Positions 1 to 7,187 of a DNA stretch of 24,938 nt are shown here, one piece after another. The position numbers were made by a program, and so were the translations under genes. Each line of letters begins with the position of its first letter. Position 1 is the stretch's first letter. Location of the stretch: NCBI GenBank assembly GCA_900751995.1, contig CAADTP010000060.1:1-24938 (forward strand), written 5' to 3'. This stretch comes from Lachnospiraceae bacterium. GTDB lineage: Bacteria > Bacillota > Clostridia > Lachnospirales > Lachnospiraceae. The notes below the pieces were generated by a model. The model made no database searches, was not told where the DNA came from, and was given only the letters and a program-made list of their open reading frames with translations.

Positions 1-182
1 CGGAGTTGCGAAGCCCGTTTCCCCTCCCCACACCCCACCCCTCCGGGCACGCCGCTGTGCTACGCCTTGGAGTGTGTTAATTTATCGGCTTAGTCCTGTA
101 TGCTGCTGTATTGGCAGTGTCAGGCTGAGCCGATTTTTATTTCGTCGGACGGGAAAGCGGCCCGCGCAGCGGGCCTGTTCCC
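1..182. repeat. Left arm of a 182-base imperfect inverted repeat
   Basis: The reverse complement of this stretch matches 506-687 over its full length. Near-identical blocks are the outer end (cggagttgcgaagcccg against cgggcttcgtaactccg), cgtgcccgga, ccaatacagcagcat, aatcggctcagcctgac and the inner end ggaacagg. The arm contains its own GC hairpin at 159-175. It starts at base 1, so it may continue beyond the window. No coding function is visible. Confidence 0.85.
159..175. repeat. GC hairpin at the inner edge of the left arm
   Basis: A perfect 7-base stem, GGCCCGC paired with GCGGGCC, closes a 3-base loop. The equivalent hairpin in the other arm (512-528) has two base pairs changed on both sides of the stem, so pairing is retained. 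There is no T-run after it, so it is not an obvious intrinsic terminator. Confidence 0.75.
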
Positions 183-200
183 TGTTGTTAATGGGAGCGG

Positions 201-512
201 GTTTATGCCAGTGATGCGACAACAGACGGGAGCAAGTGAGCGCCGGCAATATAGCAACAGACAGAAGTAGGTCTATGCCAGTGATGTGACAACAGACGGG
301 AGCAAGTGAGCGCCGGCAATACAGCGACAGGCAGGAGTAGGTCTATGCCAGTGATGCGACAACAGACGGGAGCAAGTGAGCACCAGCAATACAGCGACAG
401 GCAGGAGCAGGTCAGCACCAGCAATACAACAGGCAGGAGCAGATTAGCGCCAGCAATAGAACAACAGGCAGGAGCAGATTAGCGCCAGCAATACAACAAC
501 TACCAGGAACAG
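201..512. repeat. Tandem array of about nine degenerate 35-base units
   Basis: Three near-identical 70-base units start at 201, 271 and 341 (each begins g-t-t/c-tatgccagtgatg). Three shorter units of 32, 35 and 35 bases follow (411-442, 443-477, 478-512). Each 70-base unit is itself two diverged halves of about 35 bases. The common theme is agcgccagcaatacaacaac followed by aggcaggagcag. Units abut with no unique spacers, so this is a tandem satellite and not a CRISPR array. It fills the space between the two inverted arms. Confidence 0.85.
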
Positions 513-687
513 GTCTGCTGCGCAGACCGCCTTCCGTCCGGCGGAACAAAAAAATCGGCTCAGCCTGACGCTACCAATACAGCAGCATGCAGGCATTTAC
601 CAATACACTACCCCATACCACAGCGCAGAACAGCGACGTGCCCGGAAAGGGGGAGCGCGAGGGGGAAAAGCGGGCTTCGTAACTCCG
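506..687. repeat. Right arm of a 182-base imperfect inverted repeat
   Basis: This is the inverted partner of 1-182 and also 182 bases long. The inner end carries the hairpin GGTCTGC-TGC-GCAGACC at 512-528, and the outer end reads cgggcttcgtaactccg. Together with the other arm it encloses the 35-base tandem array, giving a composite element of about 690 bases. No transposase or other reading frame of convincing quality lies inside. Confidence 0.85.
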
Positions 688-837
688 AGCGCCTTTCCAC
701 CTCGCAAACCTGCCCACGCCAAAGTGTCCCTCCGAAAGGGAAAGAGCTCCACTGCCCAAAGTGTCCCCCCCCTGGAAAGAAACTATCCGTCAGAAGACAC
801 AGGCTCTCCGCCCAGGAGCGTCCGTCAGACGCCCGAC
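688..837. other. C-rich gene-free stretch upstream of the pflB promoter region
   Basis: No coding region is supported here. Two short direct repeats are visible. The motif ccaaagtgtccc occurs near 719-730 and again near 756-767, and gtccgtcaga or a close variant occurs near 788-797 and 818-829. Base composition is clearly C-rich compared with the AT-rich sequence that begins at about 838. I see no other signal. Confidence 0.5.
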
Positions 838-859
838 ATTGTACAATATCTGGTACAAT
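838..859. promoter_or_regulatory. Palindrome ATTGTACAAT with a second half-copy, possible operator
   Basis: ATTGTACAAT at 838-847 is a perfect 10-base palindrome. Twelve bases on, GGTACAAT (852-859) repeats most of it. The pair lies at the boundary between the C-rich stretch and the AT-rich pflB upstream region, about 75 bases before the -35 box. It could be a regulator site. It does not clearly match the Rex consensus that I would expect for a redox-controlled fermentation gene. Confidence 0.3.
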
Positions 860-923
860 TTTCTCATTATTTTTATCAATAATACAATTATATGTATATT
901 ATAAAGAACATACTTCCAAGCTG

Positions 924-952
924 TTGACTTTAAATTCGGAATCTGTTATCTT
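924..952 (+). promoter_or_regulatory. Sigma-A-like promoter of pflB-pflA
   Basis: TTGACT (924-929) and TATCTT (947-952) are separated by exactly 17 bases. The upstream flank from about 850 is AT-rich, which would suit an UP-element-like role. Transcription would start near 959 and leave a leader of about 80 bases before the chosen pflB start. Confidence 0.65.
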
Positions 953-1038
953 ATGGTCGTCATGAGAAATGTTATATATTACTAACTGCGCGGGCAGTGA
1001 ACGAAATATTGAGACAACAGGAAAGGATGTGTAACAAA

Positions 1039-3300
1039 TTGGCAAAAGTTGATTTTGAACAGTGGAATGGTTTTAAGGGTGATCGTTGGAAAGAGAAGAT
1101 CGATGTTCGTAATTTCATCAGTATGAACTATACACCATATGATGGAGATGCTTCCTTCCTGGAAGCACCAACAGAGGCAACAGATAAACTCTGGGGCAAG
1201 CTTCAGGAGCTTCAGAAAGAAGAGCGTGCTAAAGGCGGCGTTCTTGATATGGAGACAGAGGTAGTAACAGGAATTACAGCATACGGTCCTGGATATATCG
1301 ATGAGGAACTCAAAGACCTGGAGCAGGTTGTAGGTCTTCAGACAGACAAACCTCTGAAACGTGCTTTCATGCCATACGGCGGAATCAAAATGGCAGAGCA
1401 GGCATGTGAGACTTACGGATACCATGTAAGCGACAAGATCAAAGATGTTTTCAACAACTATGAGTTCAAAACACACAACCAGGGTGTATTCGATATCTAC
1501 ACACCGGAGATGAAGAGAGCACGTCACAACAAGATCCTTACAGGACTTCCGGATACTTACGGACGTGGACGTATCGTAGGTGATTACAGACGAGTTGCTC
1601 TTTACGGAATTGATCATCTGATCGCAGGTAAAGAGAAAGATTTCGCAGCATGCGACCGTCAGGGTATGAGACGTTATGACTTCCAGCTTCGTGAGGAGAT
1701 CGCAGATCAGATCCGTGCTCTGAAGAAGATGAAAGAAATGGCTCAGATCTATGGCTTTGATATTTCCCAGCCGGCTAAGAATGCAAAGGAAGCATTCCAG
1801 TGGCTGTACTTCGGATATCTTGCAGCAATCAAAACTCAGAACGGAGCTGCAATGAGTGTTGGACGTATCTCCACATTCCTTGATATCTATATTGAGAGAG
1901 ACCTTGAGAACGGAACTCTTACAGAGAAAGAGGCACAGGAGCTTGTTGATCATATCGTAATGAAATTCCGTATGGTTAAATTCGCTCGTATCCCGTCTTA
2001 CAACCAGCTCTTCTCCGGTGACCCGGTATGGGCAACTCTGGAAGTAGCAGGTATGGGACAGGACGGACGTTCCATGGTAACAAAGAACGACTATCGTTTC
2101 CTTCATACACTTGAGGATATGGGACCGGCTCCGGAGCCGAACCTTACAGTTCTCTACTCCTCAAGACTGCCTGAGAACTTCAAGAAATATGCAGCAGACA
2201 TCTCTGTTACAACAAGTTCCATCCAGTATGAGAACGATGATGTTATGCGTCCGGTATGGGGCGATGACTACAGCATCTGCTGCTGTGTATCTGCTACAGA
2301 GACCGGTAAAGAGATGCAGTTCTTCGGTGCTCGTGCTAACCTTGCAAAATGCCTTCTTTACGCGATCAACGGTGGTGTTGATGAGAAGACAAAACAGCAG
2401 GTAGGACCGCAGTATCAGCCGATCACTTCCGAGTACCTTGATTATGACGAAGTAATCGCAAAATATGATCAGATGATGGACTGGCTTGCACATCTGTATG
2501 TTGGAACACTGAACATGATCCACTACATGCATGATAAATACTACTATGAGGCAGCTGAGATGGCACTTATCGATACAAAGGTTGACCGTTCCTTCGCAAC
2601 AGGTATCGCCGGATTCTCACACGTAGTAGATTCCCTTTCCGCTATCAAATATGCAAAAGTAAAAGCAATCCGTGACGAGGACGGAATCACAACAGACTTC
2701 CAGGTTGAGGGTGACTTCCCACGTTATGGTAACGATGATGACAGAGCAGACGAGATCGCAACAACTCTGCTTTCCACATTCCTTGAGAAGCTGAAACACA
2801 TCCATACCTATCGTGATTCCAAGCCAACCACATCCATCCTTACCATCACATCCAACGTTGTTTATGGTAAAGCTACAGGATCTCTTCCGGACGGAAGAAA
2901 AGCCGGCGAGCCTCTGGCACCGGGAGCAAACCCGTCTTACGGCGCAGAGCAGAACGGACTTCTTGCTTCCCTGAACTCTGTTGCAAAGCTTGACTATGAG
3001 GATGCCCTTGACGGAATCTCCAATACTCAGACGATCAACCCGGATGCACTTGGCCATTCTGAGGAAGAGCGTACAGAGAATCTTGTAAATGTACTTGACG
3101 GATACTTTGACCGTGGTGCACATCACCTCAATGTAAACGTATTCGGTAAAGAGAAACTTATCGATGCTATGGAGCATCCGGAAAAAGAGGAGTATGCAAA
3201 CTTCACGATCCGTGTTTCCGGATACGCTGTTAAGTTCATCGACCTTACAAGAGAGCAGCAGCTTGACGTTATCGCAAGAACCTGCCACGAAAGGATGTAA
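1039..3300 (+). CDS. pflB: Formate C-acetyltransferase (pyruvate formate-lyase)
   Basis: This glycyl radical enzyme converts pyruvate and CoA to acetyl-CoA and formate in the cytoplasm under anaerobic conditions. The product is about 753 residues, close to the usual 750-760. The adjacent catalytic cysteines lie in DDYSICCCVSATETG in the middle of the protein. The radical glycine is in RVSGYAV, 25 residues from the C-terminus, as expected. Three starts are possible: GTG 997, ATG 1027 and TTG 1039. I prefer TTG 1039 because it yields MAKVDFEQW, which resembles family N-termini, and because AGGAAAGGATG lies 9 or so bases upstream. ATG 1027 would sit directly on that ribosome site. The activase gene follows 8 bases after the stop, so the two form an operon. 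Codon use is strongly biased, as in highly expressed genes. Confidence 0.97.
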   Translation: MAKVDFEQWNGFKGDRWKEKIDVRNFISMNYTPYDGDASFLEAPTEATDKLWGKLQELQKEERAKGGVLDMETEVVTGITAYGPGYIDEELKDLEQVVGLQTDKPLKRAFMPYGGIKMAEQACETYGYHVSDKIKDVFNNYEFKTHNQGVFDIYTPEMKRARHNKILTGLPDTYGRGRIVGDYRRVALYGIDHLIAGKEKDFAACDRQGMRRYDFQLREEIADQIRALKKMKEMAQIYGFDISQPAKNAKEAFQWLYFGYLAAIKTQNGAAMSVGRISTFLDIYIERDLENGTLTEKEAQELVDHIVMKFRMVKFARIPSYNQLFSGDPVWATLEVAGMGQDGRSMVTKNDYRFLHTLEDMGPAPEPNLTVLYSSRLPENFKKYAADISVTTSSIQYENDDVMRPVWGDDYSICCCVSATETGKEMQFFGARANLAKCLLYAINGGVDEKTKQQVGPQYQPITSEYLDYDEVIAKYDQMMDWLAHLYVGTLNMIHYMHDKYYYEAAEMALIDTKVDRSFATGIAGFSHVVDSLSAIKYAKVKAIRDEDGITTDFQVEGDFPRYGNDDDRADEIATTLLSTFLEKLKHIHTYRDSKPTTSILTITSNVVYGKATGSLPDGRKAGEPLAPGANPSYGAEQNGLLASLNSVAKLDYEDALDGISNTQTINPDALGHSEEERTENLVNVLDGYFDRGAHHLNVNVFGKEKLIDAMEHPEKEEYANFTIRVSGYAVKFIDLTREQQLDVIARTCHERM

Positions 3301-3308
3301 TAAAAAAT

Positions 3309-4058
3309 ATGGACGACCAGAAAAAAATCACTGGCTACGTCCACTCACTGGAGAGCTTCGGCTCTGTTGACGGACCAGGAGTCCGGTATGTGATCTTTTT
3401 GAGCGGCTGCGCCATGCGCTGTCAGTTCTGCCACAATCCGGACACCTGGCAAATGAAAACAGGAACGGAGTACACAGCAGATGAGCTGCTTGAAAAAGCA
3501 TGTCGATCCCGCTCTTACGGGGGAAGTAGGGGCGGTATTTCTGGGAGGGGGGGGGAGCCACTGTTACAGATCGATTTCCTCACTGAGCTGTTCAGAAAAG
3601 CAAAAAAACTTGGAATCCACACAACACTTGATACCAGCGGCAACCCTTACACAGAAGAGGGTCCGTGGTATGAAAAATGGGAAGAGCTGATGAAGTACAC
3701 AGATCTTGTCATGCTGGATATCAAGCACATTGATGAGGAACAGCATAAGATCCTCACAGGATGTACCAACAAAAATATCCTTGCCATGGCCCGGAAGCTT
3801 TCCGATATGGGCGTATCCATGTGGATCCGTCACGTACTGGTTCCGGAACGCAATGACCGGGATGACTATCTCCACCGGCTGGCTGACTTTATTGCAACAC
3901 TGAAGACAGTTGAGAGAGTGGAGGTTCTTCCATATCACACACTCGGAACCTTTAAATGGGAAAATCTGCATATTGATTATCCGCTGAAGGGAATCAATCC
4001 GCCAACGAAAGAACGTATCGAAAATGCGGAAAAAATCCTGGGAGCAGGTACACAGTAA
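3309..4058 (+). CDS. pflA: Pyruvate formate-lyase activating enzyme (radical SAM)
   Basis: This radical SAM activase installs the glycyl radical on PflB using S-adenosylmethionine and a [4Fe-4S] cluster. The cluster motif CxxxCxxC is present as C34, C38 and C41 (SGCAMRCQFCHNPDTW), and the SAM-binding GGEP is at residues 81-84. Length, 249 residues, is normal. The ribosome site AAAGGATG overlaps the end of pflB. One stretch is odd: residues 64-80 read ACRSRSYGGSRGGISGR, where the family usually has something like ALRYxSYWGxxGGITVS. The total length is unchanged, and the stretch ends in a run of nine G at 3547-3555. The anomaly may be a sequencing or assembly artefact or true divergence. The rest of the protein looks intact. 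Confidence 0.93.
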   Translation: MDDQKKITGYVHSLESFGSVDGPGVRYVIFLSGCAMRCQFCHNPDTWQMKTGTEYTADELLEKACRSRSYGGSRGGISGRGGEPLLQIDFLTELFRKAKKLGIHTTLDTSGNPYTEEGPWYEKWEELMKYTDLVMLDIKHIDEEQHKILTGCTNKNILAMARKLSDMGVSMWIRHVLVPERNDRDDYLHRLADFIATLKTVERVEVLPYHTLGTFKWENLHIDYPLKGINPPTKERIENAEKILGAGTQ

Positions 4059-4059
4059 T

Positions 4060-4108
4060 AAAAAAACCATATCTTATGTCGAAAAACAGACATAGATATG
4101 GTTTTTTT
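4060..4108. terminator. Bidirectional intrinsic terminator between pflA and the acyltransferase gene
   Basis: A long stem pairs 4060-4080 (aaaaaaaccatatcttatgtc region) with 4089-4108 (gacatagatatggttttttt), with an 8-base loop. An A-run precedes it and a T-run follows, so it can terminate transcription from both converging genes. Confidence 0.88.
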
Positions 4109-4113
4109 GATGT

Positions 4114-4854
4114 TCACACCAGTTCTTTGTTTTTGATCAGCATTTCTTTGATGATATCCTGTGTATAGGAACCTAAGCGGCGCTGAGTATCCCGGTCAAG
4201 CTCTGAAGGAATGATAGGCTTGCCATATTCGATCACTACGTGTGTAGGTGTCATCTTCGGGAAATTGGCCTCCCAGATATTGGCAGAGTTGCTGATCGCA
4301 ATAGGAATGATCGGGCTTTTGGCTCTGGCTGCGATCTTGAAGCTGCCGTCATGGAAAGGCAGCATTTCTGTTTCATCAGCATTCTTATTTCTGGTTCCTT
4401 CCGGGAAGATACATATGGAAATGCCGGATTTCACATAGTCTGCGGCCTGAAGGATCGTTTTCAGACCCTGCTTGATATCCTCTCTGTCGAGAAAGAGACA
4501 GTAGAGATTGCGCATCCAGTTGGAGAGCAGCGGATAATGCTCCATTTCCTTCTTGGCAACATAGCCGGTGCGGATCGGACAGCGGCTGTAGGTGAGCAGG
4601 ATGTCGAAATAGCTCCGGTGGTTTGCTACATAGAGAACAGCCTGATCCTTTGGAACGTTTTCTTCGCCGATGACGGTGACTTTGGCGCCTGTGATCCACA
4701 GGATGAATTTGAATATGGCCTGTACCATGCGCAGAGAGCTGATATCCTTAGTCATGGGAGAAAATTTCCCGATGATCCATTCTACAAGGAGAACCGGAAT
4801 GGTCAGCACCAGATAGGCGATCACCACGATACAGACAAGTATGAATCGAATCAT
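4114..4854 (-). CDS. plsC: 1-acyl-sn-glycerol-3-phosphate acyltransferase, PlsC family
   Basis: The predicted reaction is acylation of lysophosphatidic acid to phosphatidic acid at the inner face of the membrane, in phospholipid synthesis. The 246-residue product has a hydrophobic N-terminus (residues 2-28). It carries the HX4D catalytic motif NHRSYFD at 78-84 and the substrate-binding FPEGTR at 150-155, in the order and spacing usual for the family. The start ATG at 4854 has AAAGGAC about 8 bases upstream. The gene converges on pflA and has its own promoter at 4917-4945. The exact acyl acceptor cannot be read from sequence; other lysophospholipid acyltransferases share these motifs. Confidence 0.92.
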   Translation of the reverse strand: MIRFILVCIVVIAYLVLTIPVLLVEWIIGKFSPMTKDISSLRMVQAIFKFILWITGAKVTVIGEENVPKDQAVLYVANHRSYFDILLTYSRCPIRTGYVAKKEMEHYPLLSNWMRNLYCLFLDREDIKQGLKTILQAADYVKSGISICIFPEGTRNKNADETEMLPFHDGSFKIAARAKSPIIPIAISNSANIWEANFPKMTPTHVVIEYGKPIIPSELDRDTQRRLGSYTQDIIKEMLIKNKELV

Positions 4855-4882
4855 GTCTTTTGTCCTTTCTGTTATAGATACT

Positions 4883-4898
4883 TGCGGAGAGTTCCGCA
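4883..4898 (-). promoter_or_regulatory. Small stem-loop in the acyltransferase leader
   Basis: TGCGGA and TCCGCA (6-base stem) enclose a 4-base loop in the leader between the -10 box and the start codon. There is no T-run after it in the direction of transcription. A role in mRNA stability or control is possible but not shown. Confidence 0.3.
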
Positions 4899-4916
4899 GT
4901 AAGATGGTATTTTTAT

Positions 4917-4945
4917 ATTATACGAAGAAAATCCGATAGTTGCAA
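4917..4945 (-). promoter_or_regulatory. Sigma-A-like promoter of the acyltransferase gene
   Basis: Read on the minus strand, TTGCAA (4940-4945) and a perfect TATAAT (4917-4922) are separated by 17 bases. The distance to the ATG at 4854 is about 60 bases. Confidence 0.8.
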
Positions 4946-5010
4946 TAAATCTTTCCCTGCTCACATAGAATAAATACTGAATAATGGTTACTGTTTACTG
5001 GTGATCTTCC

Positions 5011-5046
5011 GCAAAGCGTGTTACTGAGAACGGAGTGAACAGTAAC
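5011..5046 (+). repeat. Dispersed 36-base intergenic repeat, copy 1
   Basis: This matches 19121-19156 in the same orientation with only two mismatches in 36 bases. The core has terminal 7-base inverted ends, GTTACTG (5020-5026) and CAGTAAC (5040-5046), around a 13-base loop. An upstream sequence, GTTACTGTTTAC at 4987-4998, could pair with the 3' end GTGAACAGTAAC (5035-5046) over 12 bases, so two alternative hairpins exist. The copy ends 23 bases before the downstream start codon. Confidence 0.8.
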
Positions 5047-5069
5047 GAATCATGCAGGTGGCTTATATT

Positions 5070-5525
5070 ATGAAAAAAGCAGTATTTCTGCGGATCGTGC
5101 TGACAGCTGCCGTGCTGGCACTGCTGCTTTCCGGGTGTCGATTTGTCCGGGTGGAGGAAGAAGAACGAAAACCGGTAGATTACACCGTTGTGGAACGCCG
5201 GGATATCCCGGAGGAGCTTTCCAGGCTTATGGAAGAAAAAAAGGAAAAGGAATTTCAGCTGAGTTATGAAACCGGAGAGGATCTTTACCTGGCCAAAGGG
5301 TACGGGCGGCAGATGAGTGGCGGATACAGCATCCAGGTAGAGGAGCTTGGAGAATCCTCGAATGGGATATTTTTTGTTACAAAACTTCTTGGACCGGAGG
5401 ATCTTAAGGAGGCAGGAGTTCCGTCCTATCCCTGCATTGTGATAAAAACCCGGAAACAGGAAAAGCCGGTAACGTTCCGGGAAAGCAGCAGTCCGGTGAA
5501 AAAAGAGTCGGAGAAAGGGGAATAG
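5070..5525 (+). CDS. Lipoprotein with a PrcB-type C-terminal domain
   Basis: The 151-residue product starts with MKKAVFLR, a hydrophobic segment and a lipobox LLLSGC (cysteine 23), so it should be a membrane-anchored lipoprotein outside the cell or in the forespore-mother cell space. The C-terminal half (GRQMSGGYSIQVEEL, then LLGPED and SYPCIVIKT) resembles the PrcB_C domain, known from a Treponema protease complex subunit and found widely in clostridial lipoproteins of unknown role. ATG 5070 is preferred to the in-frame ATG 5052, because CAGGTGG sits 8 bases before it and the signal peptide begins there. The stop lies 3 bases before sipL, so the two genes are almost certainly co-transcribed. 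A link to spore coat assembly is inference from that position only. Confidence 0.82.
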   Translation: MKKAVFLRIVLTAAVLALLLSGCRFVRVEEEERKPVDYTVVERRDIPEELSRLMEEKKEKEFQLSYETGEDLYLAKGYGRQMSGGYSIQVEELGESSNGIFFVTKLLGPEDLKEAGVPSYPCIVIKTRKQEKPVTFRESSSPVKKESEKGE

Positions 5526-5528
5526 ACT

Positions 5529-7097
5529 GTGGAATTAAAAAAAGAAAGCATGCAGATATTAAAGGAAAAAAGCAGGGCAAAAAGTCAGATCACTTTTGAT
5601 GAGGATTTTAATGTACCGGATGCAAAACCGGATGCAGGAAGACTGATCCAGAATAAGGGCAGGATCATTATGGATGATGTCCGTCTTACTGACGGGAAAG
5701 GTATTCTTACGGGAAATCTGCAGGTAGATATCCTTTATGTGGGGGAAGAAAGAGGGATCGTCAGCAGTCTTACTGCAAAACTTCCATTTGAGGAAACCTT
5801 GAACCTGAAGGATATCATAAACGGGGATAAAATGTGTCTGAAGTGGGAAATTGAAGATCTTACGATCCGCCTGATCCATTCCAGAAAGCTTAATATCAAA
5901 GCTTTGGTAACTTTTTGTGCGACTGTGGATGAAACAGAACAGATCCGCCTGCCGGTGGTGCTGGATGCAGAAGAGGTATCCGTCAGAAAAAAAACAGTCC
6001 GTTTTCTGGGACTTACCGTACATAAAAAAGATACACTCCGGATCAAGGATGAGTATACCATTGCCTCCAATCGTCCGGATATCGCCAGCCTGATCTGGTA
6101 TACTATGGATGTACGGGGGCTGGATCTGAAGCCGGAGGAAAATGTGGTAAAGGCAAGAGGAGAGCTGTCCGTTTTTGTGCTGTACGGAGCTGAAGATACA
6201 GAAGCCCCGGTGCAGTGGCTGGAATATTCGCTGCCTTTTTCCGGAGAAGTGGAATGTCCGGACTGCACGGAGGAACTGATCCCGCTGATCGAAGCTTCGG
6301 TGATGCATCAGAGTCTGGAGGCCAAACCGGATGTCGATGGGGAAGAACGGATCCTTGTTTCGGATGTTGTGCTGGAGCTGGATATGAAATTTTTCAGGGA
6401 AGAGGAATATGATCTCATTACCGATGTGTATACACCGATCCGTGAATGTGTTCCGGAAGGAAAGAATGAGGTACTGGAACGGCTTCTGGTACGTAATTTT
6501 TCCAGATGCAGGATCAGTGACAGGATCCAGGTAAAGGAGACTCAGGGAAAAGTCCTCCAGCTGTGTCACAGTCAGGGAAAAGTGAAGATTGATAAGACCA
6601 GGATCGTAGAGAACGGTGTGCAGGCAGATGGCGTGGTCATGCTGAAGATCCTGTACATTATTGGAAATGATGATATGCCGTTTTATTCCATGGAGGCAAT
6701 GATACCGTTTTCCCATATGGTGGAAGCAAGAGGGATCCGACAGGACAGCTGTTATCAGTTAAAAGCAAAGCTGGAGCAGCTTTCCGCAGCCATGGCAGAT
6801 GGAAATGAGATCGAGATCCGGGCAACTGTAGGACTGGAGCTTCTGGCAGTTGCCAGAGAGCCGGTATTTATCATTGAGAAAGTAGAGGAAAAACCACTGG
6901 ATATGAAAAAACTCCAGGCTATGCCGGGAATCCTGGTTTATATGGTAAAACCGGGAGATGAATTGTGGGATATCGCAAGGAAATATCACACATCTATCCA
7001 GGAGATCCGGACGATCAATGCTCTCAAGGAAAATCAGGAACCCTCTCCGGGAACTCCGCTTCTTGTTGTGAAAAAAGTGGAAGGTCAGATCAAATAA
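5529..7097 (+). CDS. sipL: SipL-like spore coat morphogenesis protein (SPOCS repeats plus LysM)
   Basis: In Clostridioides difficile, SipL binds the SpoIVA ATPase and is needed for coat localisation around the forespore; it is the functional counterpart of Bacillus SpoVID. The 522-residue product has three DUF3794/SPOCS-like units, recognisable from recurring G-x-L-x-V-x-ILY strands near residues 59-75, 209-220 and 366-378. A C-terminal LysM domain follows (about 470-517: VYMVKPGDELWDIARKYHTS). No signal peptide is seen, in line with a mother-cell cytoplasmic protein. The start is GTG 5529 with GAAAGGGG about 10 bases upstream. The length is close to that known for SipL. The call rests on domain architecture, so a different SPOCS-LysM paralogue is possible. 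Confidence 0.85.
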   Translation: MELKKESMQILKEKSRAKSQITFDEDFNVPDAKPDAGRLIQNKGRIIMDDVRLTDGKGILTGNLQVDILYVGEERGIVSSLTAKLPFEETLNLKDIINGDKMCLKWEIEDLTIRLIHSRKLNIKALVTFCATVDETEQIRLPVVLDAEEVSVRKKTVRFLGLTVHKKDTLRIKDEYTIASNRPDIASLIWYTMDVRGLDLKPEENVVKARGELSVFVLYGAEDTEAPVQWLEYSLPFSGEVECPDCTEELIPLIEASVMHQSLEAKPDVDGEERILVSDVVLELDMKFFREEEYDLITDVYTPIRECVPEGKNEVLERLLVRNFSRCRISDRIQVKETQGKVLQLCHSQGKVKIDKTRIVENGVQADGVVMLKILYIIGNDDMPFYSMEAMIPFSHMVEARGIRQDSCYQLKAKLEQLSAAMADGNEIEIRATVGLELLAVAREPVFIIEKVEEKPLDMKKLQAMPGILVYMVKPGDELWDIARKYHTSIQEIRTINALKENQEPSPGTPLLVVKKVEGQIK

Positions 7098-7116
7098 AAA
7101 GTGAAATATTTTGCTG

Positions 7117-7145
7117 TTGAAAAGAATGTAAAAATCATATAAAAT
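7117..7145 (+). promoter_or_regulatory. Sigma-A-like promoter of ispE-gntR
   Basis: TTGAAA (7117-7122) and TAAAAT (7140-7145) are separated by 17 bases, in the short gap after sipL. No terminator is seen between sipL and ispE, so some read-through is also possible. Confidence 0.65.
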
Positions 7146-7187
7146 ACATGTATAAATACTGTATACAAAGTACAAATGGAGGGGCTT

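Noticed and set aside
203..424. Minus-strand reading frame of 73 codons
   Set aside because: It is a by-product of the 35-base tandem array. Its protein is only a repeat of the same low-complexity pattern, and it has no ribosome site.
201..512. Possible CRISPR array
   Set aside because: Units abut or diverge gradually and there are no unique spacers of constant length between identical repeats.
571..759. Minus-strand reading frame of 62 codons
   Set aside because: It runs through the right inverted arm and C-rich sequence, has no ribosome site and resembles no protein I know.
982..2106. Long minus-strand frame opposite pflB (374 codons)
   Set aside because: The plus-strand gene is a clear pyruvate formate-lyase; the antisense frame arises from its codon bias and encodes a Cys-rich, non-protein-like sequence.
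3481..3690. Frameshift in pflA using the overlapping +1 frame
   Set aside because: The main frame is open through the odd block, and its length and flanking motifs fit the family. The alternative frame does not restore the conserved residues.
5559..6716. Minus-strand frame opposite sipL (385 codons)
   Set aside because: The plus-strand frame has SPOCS and LysM features; the antisense frame has none and no ribosome site.
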